A DNA stretch of 23,718 nt from a virus, in IMG/VR virus record IMGVR_UViG_3300031841_000927, positions 1 through 23,718 of that record; one strand, written 5' to 3'. This document shows positions 4,301 to 11,414 of the stretch, piece after piece. Every line of letters begins with the position of its first letter. Position 1 is the first letter of the stretch. Position numbers and translations under genes: made by a program. Below the pieces are notes generated by a model. That model saw nothing but the letters and a program-made list of their open reading frames with translations, was not told the DNA's origin and made no database searches.

Positions 4301-5164
4301 ATGCCAAATTTAGATGAAATACAAAATACTATTCGTTCAAAAGCAATGGTTTCTGAACACTACACTTGGTATGTGCAAGCAATTTTGAATGGCATGCTGC
4401 CTCAATTTTTATCTCCGTTTAAAACAGAATTTACAGCAGATGATGTTTCTGGTGAATATTTAGAAGCTATGCGTATTGTTGCAAAAAAATATGCTTCTGA
4501 TTTAGAAGAGGGCGAGCAGGTAGCTTTAGGTTATAGCAACGTGCGCAAAGCATTAGGCGCAAAGAGCGACTACTGGAAAACATTTGAAGTTGATAGCATA
4601 GCAGACACAATTAACTATACGCTTGGAAGGTTTAACATTAGAAAACAAGACGGAAAGTTATTTGTTTATAAAGATACCTATGATTATCCACCAGAATTTG
4701 CCAATAAATTTTTAGAAGAACAGGGCAGAATGCCAACTTCAATGGATTACATAAAAGAAGCAATCAACCTATCGCAAAAAGATGAAATGATAACAAAAGA
4801 AAAAATACATCGCATTGCGCATTTAGGTGGCGAAATGTTTATGGCGGAAGGTGATGAAAGCAATTTAGTTGCTAATATTGAAATACCAGAAGAGCCTGTT
4901 GTAATTAATACTGACTTTGATGCAGATTATTCAGATGATAGAGCAGCAGTCTTTAAAGGCCCAATGACAACAAAAAGAAAAAGTATATTTGATTCTTTTA
5001 TTGGATTATTTGTTGGTGAAGCACAAGCAGCAGAATCTAATGTTCCTGTTCCTCAACCACGCCCACCAAAAATGGTTGATGTTGAAGCACCATTGTCACG
5101 CCCAACAACAGCACAGATACAAGAATCACAAGGAGATTTTGCATTTGAAGGGCCAGCAGCATAA
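4301..5164 (+). CDS. Hypothetical phage protein, 287 aa
   Basis: A soluble 287-residue protein. Residues 1-180 are a helical, mixed-charge domain (VSEHYTWYVQAILNGML, EEGEQVALGYSNVRKALGA, YPPEFANKFLEEQGRMPTS). Residues about 181-228 form an acidic linker (DFDADYSDDR). A short hydrophobic patch, IFDSFIGLFVGEAQAAE, follows at about 228-245 and resembles a signal-peptidase-like AXA context. The tail is proline-rich (VPQPRPP) and ends FAFEGPAA. I know of similar uncharacterised proteins upstream of terminase genes in marine podoviruses but cannot name a function. No strong ribosome site is seen (CAGGA lies too far upstream). The stop overlaps the next start as TAATG, so coupling is likely. Confidence 0.75.
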   Translation: MPNLDEIQNTIRSKAMVSEHYTWYVQAILNGMLPQFLSPFKTEFTADDVSGEYLEAMRIVAKKYASDLEEGEQVALGYSNVRKALGAKSDYWKTFEVDSIADTINYTLGRFNIRKQDGKLFVYKDTYDYPPEFANKFLEEQGRMPTSMDYIKEAINLSQKDEMITKEKIHRIAHLGGEMFMAEGDESNLVANIEIPEEPVVINTDFDADYSDDRAAVFKGPMTTKRKSIFDSFIGLFVGEAQAAESNVPVPQPRPPKMVDVEAPLSRPTTAQIQESQGDFAFEGPAA

Positions 5165-5508
5165 TGGCAAAGTCACCAGCATGGACACGCAAGGCAGGTC
5201 AGAATCCAAAAGGCGGATTGAACGCAAAGGGCAGGGCATCGTACAGAACGAAGTCTGGCAAGAAGGGCAATCTAAAAGCACCAGTAAAGGGCGCAGCAAA
5301 TACACCAGAGAAGCTAAGAAGGAAGGGTTCGTTCTTAGTGCGCATGGGTTCAGCCAAAGGGCCACTGAAAGACGAAAAGGGCAGACCGACACGTTTGAAG
5401 CTATCACTGGTCGCATGGGGTCACTCTGGTGACAAAGCATCTGCGGTAGCTAAAGGCCGCCGTTTATTGGCTAGGTATCAAGCCGCAAAGAAGAGGAAAA
5501 AGAAATGA
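5164..5508 (+). CDS. Basic phage protein, DUF6321-like
   Basis: A 114-residue, very basic protein beginning MAKSPAWTRKAGQNPKGGLNAKGR, with a later segment SFLVRMGSAKGPLKDEKGRPTRLKLSL and a C-terminal KKRKKK tail. This Trp-x-Arg-Lys-x-Gly-x-Asn-Pro-x-Gly-Gly-Leu pattern matches, from memory, small phage proteins classed as DUF6321; the exact number should be checked. Such a charge suggests nucleic-acid or capsid-interior binding, but no function is established. The start overlaps the previous stop (TAATG), and its own stop overlaps the next ATG (ATGA). Confidence 0.8.
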   Translation: MAKSPAWTRKAGQNPKGGLNAKGRASYRTKSGKKGNLKAPVKGAANTPEKLRRKGSFLVRMGSAKGPLKDEKGRPTRLKLSLVAWGHSGDKASAVAKGRRLLARYQAAKKRKKK

Positions 5509-5612
5509 TGAAGAAACCAGCAGCTAAAAAGTCAATGCTTACAGCAAAACAAAAGACATTGCCAAAAGCATTGCAAGCTAGAATTATGAAAGCAAAGAAG
5601 AAAGGTAAGTAA
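5505..5612 (+). CDS. Lysine-rich microprotein (35 aa)
   Basis: An ORF starting MMKKPAAKKSMLTAKQKTLP and ending KAKKKGK, with more than a third of residues basic. The start overlaps the DUF6321-like stop as ATGA; the next ORF begins two bases after the stop. Strict head-to-tail packing with neighbours of similar composition argues that it is translated. It has no acidic residue, so it is a candidate nucleic-acid-binding peptide. No family is recognised. Confidence 0.6.
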   Translation: MMKKPAAKKSMLTAKQKTLPKALQARIMKAKKKGK

Positions 5613-5613
5613 G

Positions 5614-5721
5614 ATGCCAATGGGAAAAGGCAAAAAGCCAATGGTCAAAAAAGCACCTCCTAAGAAGAAAATGCCAGCCAAGCGTAAACCTGCTGCTGGC
5701 AACTATTCTCGCGGTTATTAA
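5614..5721 (+). CDS. Lysine/proline-rich microprotein (35 aa)
   Basis: An ORF starting MPMGKGKKPMVKKAPPKKKM and ending GNYSRGY. The KKAPPKKK / AKRKPAAG repeats resemble histone-H1 or protamine-like tails in composition, while the glycine-tyrosine end resembles the neighbours at 6079. It begins two bases after the previous stop and ends in TAATG overlapping the next start. It contains no acidic residue. Function is unknown; DNA compaction or capsid association is only a compositional inference. Confidence 0.6.
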   Translation: MPMGKGKKPMVKKAPPKKKMPAKRKPAAGNYSRGY

Positions 5722-5924
5722 TGTTTTATGCATCTCTTCTTTTTTGTTGGGTTGCTTTTGGTGGGCAACAATGTCTCATTGCCCAAGACACAGAAGGGCC
5801 ATACATTAAAGAAGAGCAATGCTTAAATAGGTTAAAGGAAATGGAATTTACTATTCATCAAAAGATTCCTTTATCTAAAATAACAGCAAAAGAGTGCATA
5901 CAACAAAAAGAGGGTAAGGTATAA
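5721..5924 (+). CDS. Small secreted or membrane-associated cysteine-containing protein
   Basis: A 67-residue ORF with a hydrophobic N-terminus (FYASLLFCWVAFGG, residues 2-15) that could be a signal peptide. It is followed by a short charged domain with cysteines at about 18, 34 and 59 (QQCLIAQD, EEQCLNRLKEM, KECIQQKEG). Similar short secreted phage proteins with paired cysteines are familiar in marine phages, without known function. The start and stop both overlap neighbours by TAATG junctions. A periplasmic disulfide-bonded role in lysis or exclusion is possible. Confidence 0.62.
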   Translation: MFYASLLFCWVAFGGQQCLIAQDTEGPYIKEEQCLNRLKEMEFTIHQKIPLSKITAKECIQQKEGKV

Positions 5925-6079
5925 TGGCTTCTATGTTGACCAAGAGACAAACAAGCACATTAAAAAAACACTCTGTTCATCATACAGCCAAGCACATGAA
6001 GTTGATGCGTAAGTTAATGAAAAATGGAAAATCATTTACCGCTGCTCATAAAGAAGCACAAAAGAAGGTAGGTAAGTAA
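5924..6079 (+). CDS. Basic microprotein (51 aa)
   Basis: This ORF starts MASMLTKRQTSTLKKHSVHH and contains HMKLMRKLMKNGKSFTAAHKEAQKKVGK. It is rich in Lys and His and predicted helical from about residue 20. The pattern of paired helices separated by NGKSF is like short phage DNA-binding or scaffold-associated proteins, but I cannot assign a family. TAATG overlaps lie at both ends. Confidence 0.65.
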   Translation: MASMLTKRQTSTLKKHSVHHTAKHMKLMRKLMKNGKSFTAAHKEAQKKVGK

Positions 6080-6246
6080 TGGCTGTCAATGCTGCTGGTA
6101 ATTACACCAAACCTGCAATGCGTAAAGCATTGTTTAACCGCATCAAGGCTGGCAACAAGGGCGGCCGCAGTGGTCAGTGGTCAGCAAGGAAAGCGCAAAT
6201 GTTAGCGAAAGCTTATAAAGCAAAGGGTGGCGGTTATAGAAACTAA
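6079..6246 (+). CDS. Basic phage protein with GQWSARKAQ motif (DUF5872-like)
   Basis: A 55-residue ORF. The core RIKAGNKGGRSGQWSARKAQ, then LAKAYK and GGGYRN, is a recognisable conserved pattern of small phage proteins that I associate with DUF5872; the family number is from memory. Conserved Gly-Gly-x-x-Gly-Gln-Trp-Ser-Ala-Arg-Lys residues are intact, so it is probably complete and functional. The biochemical role is unknown. TAATG couplings lie on both sides. Confidence 0.78.
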   Translation: MAVNAAGNYTKPAMRKALFNRIKAGNKGGRSGQWSARKAQMLAKAYKAKGGGYRN

Positions 6247-6686
6247 TGTTAGCAGAGCTTGCGGCAATAAACGGTGCATTTGCAATCATCAAGACAACGA
6301 TTGCAAACGGGAAGGAACTTGCATCGGCAGGGCAAGCGATTGCGGATTTTGCATTTGCAAAGGAAGACCTGCAATCCAAAGCAAGCAAGAAGCGTAACAG
6401 TACATTTGGTAACGACCTACAAGAGTTTATGGCTCTTGAAGAGATTAAAAGAAAAGAGGCTGAACTTAAAAGCATGATGTACCTTTACGGACGTTATGGT
6501 CTGTGGGAAGATTGGGTTAAGTTCCAAGCAGATGCTAGGGCTAAAAGACAAAGACAGATAAAAGAGGCGCGGCTAAAAAGAGAGAAGATGATTGAAGTTA
6601 TCGGCATTGTTTCTTTATCTCTTGCTATTTTGTTTATGTTTGTTGGCTTTTTTTATATTGTAGCGAGAAAGAAACTATGGCTTTAA
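6246..6686 (+). CDS. Conserved phage membrane protein with C-terminal transmembrane helix
   Basis: A 146-residue protein. The N-terminus (LAELAAINGAFAIIKTTIANGKELASAGQAI) is a moderately hydrophobic helix. The centre (50-110) is charged and coiled-coil-like with the conserved-looking segment YGRYGLWEDWVKFQADARAKR. Residues about 118-138 (GIVSLSLAILFMFVGFFYIV) form a clear transmembrane helix ending in a basic tail. Proteins of this layout are common in marine T7-like and T4-like phages. A lysis-related (holin or inner spanin) role has been an attractive guess, but I have no direct motif for it. It overlaps the next gene by ten bases. Confidence 0.8.
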   Translation: MLAELAAINGAFAIIKTTIANGKELASAGQAIADFAFAKEDLQSKASKKRNSTFGNDLQEFMALEEIKRKEAELKSMMYLYGRYGLWEDWVKFQADARAKRQRQIKEARLKREKMIEVIGIVSLSLAILFMFVGFFYIVARKKLWL

Positions 6687-6928
6687 GACCGTCACAGGCT
6701 TCTTTACGGAAGTGGACAAAACAAAAATGGAGAACCAAAAGTGGCAAGCCATCCACCCAAGGGCCAAAAGCCACAGGTGAGCGTTATCTACCATCAGCCG
6801 CAATCAAGGCGTTATCGCCGCAAGAATATGCAGCGTCCACTGCTGCTAAAAGAAGAGCAACTCGTGCTGGTAAGCAGTTTTCCAAACAGCCTAAAAAGAT
6901 ATCAGCTAAAACCAAAAGATACAGATGA
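6677..6928 (+). CDS. Basic conserved phage protein (RYLP-AAIKALSPQEYA)
   Basis: An 83-residue, strongly basic protein. Features are SLRKWTKQKWRTKSGKPS, then GERYLPSAAIKALSPQEYAA, then a C-terminal block ending KISAKTKRYR. I recognise this as a recurrent small protein in marine podoviruses and myoviruses without an assigned function. The start lies within the end of the previous gene, and the stop overlaps the next start as ATGA. The conserved central motif makes it more than a random basic ORF. Confidence 0.78.
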   Translation: MALRPSQASLRKWTKQKWRTKSGKPSTQGPKATGERYLPSAAIKALSPQEYAASTAAKRRATRAGKQFSKQPKKISAKTKRYR

Positions 6929-7119
6929 GCTTCCTACACACACTAAAGCGTGAAGAGCGCGATATGTTGCGCCAGATTGTCAAGAAGGTGCATCTTGCTT
7001 ACCATCCTAAACAGTTCCAAACTGATAGAGAGGCAGACAAAGTTATTGCTGTTATCGGGCCAGAGGTTGTGGAACGTATGATTAAGTTTGGTAAGGATCA
7101 CAAGATTGACCAAATTTAA
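6925..7119 (+). CDS. Small hypothetical protein preceding the large terminase
   Basis: A 64-residue helical protein (MSFLHTLKREERDMLRQIVKKVHLAYHPKQF...). It overlaps the upstream gene by four bases (ATGA) and the large terminase start by 14 bases, so it is translated as part of a coupled series. The sequence KVHLAYHP recalls a J-domain-like HPD region, but the HPD triad is absent. It carries no other motif. It may assist packaging given its position, but this is inference. Confidence 0.68.
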   Translation: MSFLHTLKREERDMLRQIVKKVHLAYHPKQFQTDREADKVIAVIGPEVVERMIKFGKDHKIDQI

Positions 7120-8626
7120 ATACAAACCTGATGGCGAAGTCCTAAAATCTTTTATGAAAGACGAGTCGTTCTTTCGTGCATTGCGTGGCCCTGTCGGGTC
7201 AGGTAAGTCTGTGTGTTGCTGCGTTGAATTGTTTAGGCGTGCTGTACAGCAAGAGAAGGGCGCAGATGGTGTACGTAAATCACGTTGGGCTGTTATCAGA
7301 AACACAAACCCACAGTTAAAAACTACCACTATTAAAACTTGGTTGGATTGGTTTCCAGAAGAGGACTGGGGCAAATTCCATTGGTCTGTGCCGTATACAC
7401 ATCACATCAAAAAAGCAGACCTAGACCTTGAAGTTATCTTCCTCGCTCTCGACAGACCAGAAGATGTCAAGAAACTCCTCTCCCTAGAATTGACAGGCAT
7501 CTGGATTAACGAGGCGAGGGAGATACCCAAATCTATTATTGATGCATGCTCAATGCGTGTAGGTCGTTTCCCTTCAATGAAAGATGGTGGATGCACATGG
7601 ACAGGAGTTATAGCCGACACAAACGCGCCAGAAGAAGACCACTGGTGGCCCATAATGTCAGGCGAAGTTCCCGTTCCAGACCATATTCCCAAAGAAGAAG
7701 CGAAGATGTTGGTCAAGCCAGACAACTGGAATTTCTACACACAACCAGCAGGCATGCTGGAAACAAAGGACGAAGAAGGGATCATTACAGGTTACGTGCT
7801 AAACAAGAACGCAGAAAACGTAAACAATATGAGAGCCGACTACTATCCGAACATTGTACAAGGGAAGACGAAGAGTTGGATAGATGTATATGTGATGAAT
7901 CGCCTTGGGAGTATCAAAGATGGTAAACCCGTTTATGCCAATTTTGCAGCAGATGTCCATGTTGCCAAAGAAGAAATACCTGTTGCCGCAGGACTACCTG
8001 TTTATATCGGTCTTGATTTTGGCCTTACTCCTGCTGGGGTAGTTGCACAAAAGGTACGTGGACGCTGGTTAATACTACAAGAGATAGTAGCCTTTGATAT
8101 GGGTATTGTTAAGTTTACTGAAGTGTTGCGGCAAGAGTTGTCTACAAAGTATGCAACTAACGAAGCTATTATCTTTGGCGACCCAGCAGGTGACTTCCGC
8201 GCCCAAACTGATGAATCAACACCATTTCAAATATTGCGTGGCGCAGGTTTGAATGCAAGGCCAGCACCATCAAATGATGTTGCTCTTAGAATTGAATCTG
8301 TAAACTCTGCACTTAATCGCATGGTTGATGGCAGTTCAGGACTATTAGTTGACTTTCGGTGTCGCAATATAATCAAAGGCTTTGAAGGCGGCTACCAATA
8401 TAGGCGGTTGCAAGTATCTGGTGAGCGTTATATGGATAAGCCAGATAAAAATCATTTTTCACATATACACGATGCTTTGCAGTATTTAATGCTTGGGTCT
8501 GGCGAAGGACGCGCAATCTTGACGAACATGCAGCATGCGCCTAAACCTTTTCAAGCTGAACGTAACTTTGATGTCTTTACAAGAAAACCACGACAAAAAC
8601 GTAAAGGTCTTTGGGCTAGAATGTAA
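7106..8626 (+). CDS. terL: Terminase large subunit (packaging ATPase and nuclease)
   Basis: A 506-residue packaging motor. Walker A GPVGSGKS lies at about 28-35 and Walker B GIWINEAREI at about 131-140 with the catalytic Glu. The RNase-H-like nuclease has acidic positions in GLDFG (about 302-306), FGDPAGD (about 357-363) and HIHDALQY (about 453-460). The enzyme docks on the portal, translocates DNA with ATP and cuts the concatemer. I prefer a TTG start at 7106 because AAGGA lies eight bases upstream; a TTG at 7088 is also in frame but lacks this spacing, and no early ATG exists. It overlaps the preceding ORF, implying translational coupling. The family assignment is very secure; only the exact start is uncertain. 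Confidence 0.95.
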   Translation: MTKFKYKPDGEVLKSFMKDESFFRALRGPVGSGKSVCCCVELFRRAVQQEKGADGVRKSRWAVIRNTNPQLKTTTIKTWLDWFPEEDWGKFHWSVPYTHHIKKADLDLEVIFLALDRPEDVKKLLSLELTGIWINEAREIPKSIIDACSMRVGRFPSMKDGGCTWTGVIADTNAPEEDHWWPIMSGEVPVPDHIPKEEAKMLVKPDNWNFYTQPAGMLETKDEEGIITGYVLNKNAENVNNMRADYYPNIVQGKTKSWIDVYVMNRLGSIKDGKPVYANFAADVHVAKEEIPVAAGLPVYIGLDFGLTPAGVVAQKVRGRWLILQEIVAFDMGIVKFTEVLRQELSTKYATNEAIIFGDPAGDFRAQTDESTPFQILRGAGLNARPAPSNDVALRIESVNSALNRMVDGSSGLLVDFRCRNIIKGFEGGYQYRRLQVSGERYMDKPDKNHFSHIHDALQYLMLGSGEGRAILTNMQHAPKPFQAERNFDVFTRKPRQKRKGLWARM

Positions 8627-8628
8627 AA

Positions 8629-8637
8629 TGTGCGTTG
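8629..8637 (+). promoter_or_regulatory. TGTGCGTTG motif, copy 3 (after terL, before the 8683 gene)
   Basis: This is the third exact copy, two bases beyond the terL stop. Here it lies inside a tiny ORF of eleven codons (8628-8663, MCVALYSKATV). TTGCTT and TATGAA separated by 18 bases lie just after it and could form a weak promoter. Confidence 0.4.
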
Positions 8638-8682
8638 CTTTATATTCAAAAGCAACTGTATGAAAAGCTAAAGGAGATTGCT

Positions 8683-8934
8683 ATGTGTGTAGGTAGACCA
8701 GCAAGGCCACAGGTTCAAGGCTTAACAGAAGAAGAAAAGAAAGAGCAAGAGCAGGCTAAATTACAAGAAAAGCAGGCACGCGAAGAAAGAGAAGCTGCCG
8801 AGCGTTTGAAGCGTTCGAGAGCAAGAGAAGAAGCTGTTGAAACTGCGGTAAAACAGCAACGCCGTGGCACTGGTGCAACCTCTTTGCTAACAGGCGGTAG
8901 AGGCGGCATGGGTTATTTTGACGAGACTTTGTAA
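8683..8934 (+). CDS. Small virion-associated-like protein (gp7.3/gp6.7 position)
   Basis: An 83-residue protein. The start at 8683 is fixed by AAAGGAG seven bases upstream. It begins with the unusual MCVGRPARP, has a long charged helix (about 12-60, Glu/Lys/Arg-rich, EEEKKEQEQAKLQEKQARE), and ends in a glycine-rich GATSLLTGGRGGMGYF. Short proteins between the large terminase and connector with Met-Cys starts and SLLTGG-like ends are frequent in marine podoviruses. The end loosely resembles that of T7 gp7.3, a tail-adaptor-associated virion protein, which is the basis of this tentative call. It overlaps the connector start (TAATG). Confidence 0.65.
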   Translation: MCVGRPARPQVQGLTEEEKKEQEQAKLQEKQAREEREAAERLKRSRAREEAVETAVKQQRRGTGATSLLTGGRGGMGYFDETL

Positions 8935-10475
8935 TGCATCAGCCAAAAATGATGTTGGAAAAGTATGAGCGTGCTAAAGAAAAACGCTTAAACTTTGAGC
9001 CACTGTTTGATGAGTGCTATGAATATGCGCTACCTATGCGGCAAGGCTTTTATTACGAAGTTGCTGGTCAACGCCGTGATGATAAAATCTTTGACGAAAC
9101 TGCCGTTGTAGGAACACAAGAGTTTGCATCTCGTCTTCAATCTGGGCTTGTTCCAAACTTTGCACGTTGGGCGGATTTTATTGCTGGGTCTGAAATACCA
9201 GATGAGCAAATAGATGAGGTCAACAATCAACTTGATGTGGTGACTAATTATGTTTTTGAAGTTCTGCAATCTTCTAACTTTGGGCAAGAGATACATGAAT
9301 CGTTTATGGACTTGGCTGTTGGAACAGGCGTGTTGCTTGTTGAAGAAGGTGATGCTCTCAATCCAGTACGCTTTAACGCGATACCGCTTCCGTCTGTCGT
9401 GTTGGATACAGGTGCAGATGGCTCGATTGACCATGTGTTTAGAGAGAGGACTCTTAAGAACCGTTCGATTCCTGTTGCCTATGAGCGTGCTAAAGTTAGT
9501 GAGCGACTTGCAAAAGCTATTGCAACACAGCCAGAAGCTGAGTGTAAAATTCTGGAAGTCATTTGTAAGAATTATGAAAAGCGTAACGAAGAACGCTATG
9601 ACTATTTTGTCATCGATACTGCTAACGAAGAAATAATTTATTACGAACAGTTTGTTGGCGCAGGCTCTAATCCTTTTATATGTTTCCGTTGGTCTAAAGC
9701 CAGTGGAGAAATTTATGGGCGTGGCCCTCTTGTCAACGCCCTCAGTGCAATTAAAACTACTAATCTCACAATCGAGCTTGTTCTTGAAAATGCACAAATG
9801 GCTATCTCAGGCATCTACCAGATGGATGATGATGGCGTTATGAACACAGATACAATCAATCTTGTTCCAGGGACTATCATCCCAAAGGCGATGGGTTCAA
9901 TGGGATTGCAACCAATACGTGCTGCTGGTGACTTTAATGTTGCTAATCTTATTCTCAATGATATGCGCAACAATATAAAGAGAGCTTTGTATAATGATAT
10001 GCTCGGCGACCCAAACAAAACACCAGCATCAGCTACTGAAGTTGCAGAACGCATGGCTGATTTATCAAGAAGGATTGGGTCTGCCTTTGGTAGACTACAG
10101 GCTGAGATGGTTCAACCAATACTGCAACGTGTTGTATACATTTTGAAAAAGCAAGGCCGTATTGAATTACCAGTTATAAATGGCAGAGAAGTTAAAGTTC
10201 GTTCTGTTTCGCCCCTTGCGCAAGCGCAAGCTAATCAAGATATTACATCTATATCACGCTATTTGCAGTTGGTTGGCGGCACATTTGGGCCAGAGATTCT
10301 AACCCTTCTTGTAAAGCCAGAAGATGTTGCTGTTCACCTTGCTGAAAAATTTGGCGTGCCTGATACATTGATCCGTGATAGCGTTGAGCGCGAAGAGCTT
10401 GGAAGAGCTGCACAACGATATCAAGAAGCACAGTCAAGAGGTGAAATGCCTGATGTCCAATCACTTAGGCCTTGA
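8934..10475 (+). CDS. Head-tail connector (portal) protein, T7 gp8 family
   Basis: A 513-residue portal. The N-terminus (ERAKEKRLNFEPLFDECYEYALP) and the WADF/AG stretch near 80 follow the Head-tail_con (T7 gp8) family. The NEERYDYFVIDTANEEIIY beta region (about 222-240) and the helical crown segment ASATEVAERMADLSRRIGSAFGRLQAE (about 364-390) are typical. It forms the dodecameric ring at the capsid vertex through which the terminase pumps DNA and to which the tail tube attaches. Length is in the usual range. It lies between the small MCV protein and a Bbp19-like gene, the expected order for this phage type. Confidence 0.94.
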   Translation: MHQPKMMLEKYERAKEKRLNFEPLFDECYEYALPMRQGFYYEVAGQRRDDKIFDETAVVGTQEFASRLQSGLVPNFARWADFIAGSEIPDEQIDEVNNQLDVVTNYVFEVLQSSNFGQEIHESFMDLAVGTGVLLVEEGDALNPVRFNAIPLPSVVLDTGADGSIDHVFRERTLKNRSIPVAYERAKVSERLAKAIATQPEAECKILEVICKNYEKRNEERYDYFVIDTANEEIIYYEQFVGAGSNPFICFRWSKASGEIYGRGPLVNALSAIKTTNLTIELVLENAQMAISGIYQMDDDGVMNTDTINLVPGTIIPKAMGSMGLQPIRAAGDFNVANLILNDMRNNIKRALYNDMLGDPNKTPASATEVAERMADLSRRIGSAFGRLQAEMVQPILQRVVYILKKQGRIELPVINGREVKVRSVSPLAQAQANQDITSISRYLQLVGGTFGPEILTLLVKPEDVAVHLAEKFGVPDTLIRDSVEREELGRAAQRYQEAQSRGEMPDVQSLRP

Positions 10476-10704
10476 TGGGTTTCCACGCCCAAAACAAGAA
10501 GACGACAGAATATCACAGAACATAAACAGTTTGTTCCGCACACCTAATGGTAAAGCAGTGATGCAGTATCTACGCTCTATCACTATCGAATCTGTTAGCG
10601 GTGCGAACATATCTGACGCTGAACTACGTCATTTAGAAGGGCAGCGTTATTTAGTGGGCCTCATAGAGAGGCGATTTAAACAAGCAGAAAAGGCAAAGAA
10701 ATGA
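10453..10704 (+). CDS. Bbp19-like phage protein
   Basis: An 83-residue protein. I chose the ATG at 10453 (inside the connector gene's end), preceded by AGAGGTG, over a longer upstream reading. The core FRTPNGKAVMQYLR ... LRHLEGQRYLVGLIERRF matches the short conserved pattern of Bordetella phage BPP-1 Bbp19-type proteins found between portal and scaffold genes. It is probably a minor virion or assembly factor; the function is not established. It overlaps the scaffold start by ATGA. The family call is from memory and should be tested by profile search. Confidence 0.75.
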   Translation: MSNHLGLDGFPRPKQEDDRISQNINSLFRTPNGKAVMQYLRSITIESVSGANISDAELRHLEGQRYLVGLIERRFKQAEKAKK

Positions 10705-11414
10705 GCGAAGCAGATAATGTAGAAGTAGCGGCTGAAGCCACAGCCACAACTGAAGCACCTGTAGCTGAACGTCCAGAATGGCTACCAGAAAAATTTAATA
10801 CACCAGAAGACCTTGCGTCTTCTTATCAATCTCTTGAGCAGAAACTTGGTGCTGGTCAAGAAGAACTACGGCAGCAAATCATACAGGAGTTTGAAACTGC
10901 TGCCTATGAAAACAGGCCAGCTACTGCTGGTGATTATCAGATACCAGAATCTGTTGATGCAGAAATGGCTGTTGATAATCCACTGTTCCAATGGTGGGCT
11001 GATCATGCATTTGAGAATGCGTACAGCCAAGAAGAGTTTGAATCTGGCATTGCGCAATATGCAGAGTTTATCAACTCACAAACACCTGACCTGCAACAAG
11101 AGCGTGCTAATCTTGGCGACAATGCTGACGCACGTATTGAAGCTGTTGACCTATGGGCAAACAAGTTTTTCCCAGAAGAGCATGCTGATGCTATCTTGCA
11201 GATTGGGCAAACGGCAAAGGGCATCGAGGCTCTTGAGTTTATCATGTCTAAAGTAGGTGGTGCGCAAATGTCTGCTGATGCAGGCTTACCTACTGGGATG
11301 ACAGAAGATAAACTGCGCTCTATGATGACTGACGAGCGTTACTGGAATCCAGCGAAAAGAGACCCAGCCTATGTCAAGGAAGTCCAAGCAGGCTTTTCCA
11401 AAGTCTTCAATTAA
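10701..11414 (+). CDS. Capsid assembly scaffolding protein
   Basis: A 237-residue acidic protein directly upstream of the capsid genes. The pattern is N-terminal Ala/Glu-rich (EVAAEATATTEAPVAE), then RPEWLPEKFNTPEDLASSYQ, which is the familiar start of phage scaffold proteins of the T7 gp9-like kind. A long helical middle and a C-terminal conserved block, RYWNPAKRDPAYVKEVQAGF, follow. Scaffolds line the procapsid interior, bind the capsid protein through a basic C-terminus and leave before DNA entry. It overlaps its upstream neighbour by four bases and its downstream neighbour by 44 bases. Confidence 0.9.
   Translation: MSEADNVEVAAEATATTEAPVAERPEWLPEKFNTPEDLASSYQSLEQKLGAGQEELRQQIIQEFETAAYENRPATAGDYQIPESVDAEMAVDNPLFQWWADHAFENAYSQEEFESGIAQYAEFINSQTPDLQQERANLGDNADARIEAVDLWANKFFPEEHADAILQIGQTAKGIEALEFIMSKVGGAQMSADAGLPTGMTEDKLRSMMTDERYWNPAKRDPAYVKEVQAGFSKVFN

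Noticed and set aside
7088-7105. Large terminase start at TTG 7088
   Set aside because: In frame, but without a ribosome site at useful distance; AAGGA at 7092-7097 fits the TTG at 7106 instead.
6925-7119. J-domain co-chaperone call for the small gene before terL
   Set aside because: It has a YHP-containing helix but lacks the essential HPD triad and the length of a J-domain.
8635-8682. Upstream extension of the 8683 gene
   Set aside because: The extension has no ATG start with a ribosome site, while AAAGGAG precedes the ATG at 8683.
9030-9797. Minus-strand ORF of 255 aa inside the connector gene
   Set aside because: It is a shadow of a securely identified portal gene on the + strand, with no recognisable motifs and a cysteine/asparagine-rich composition typical of a shadow frame.
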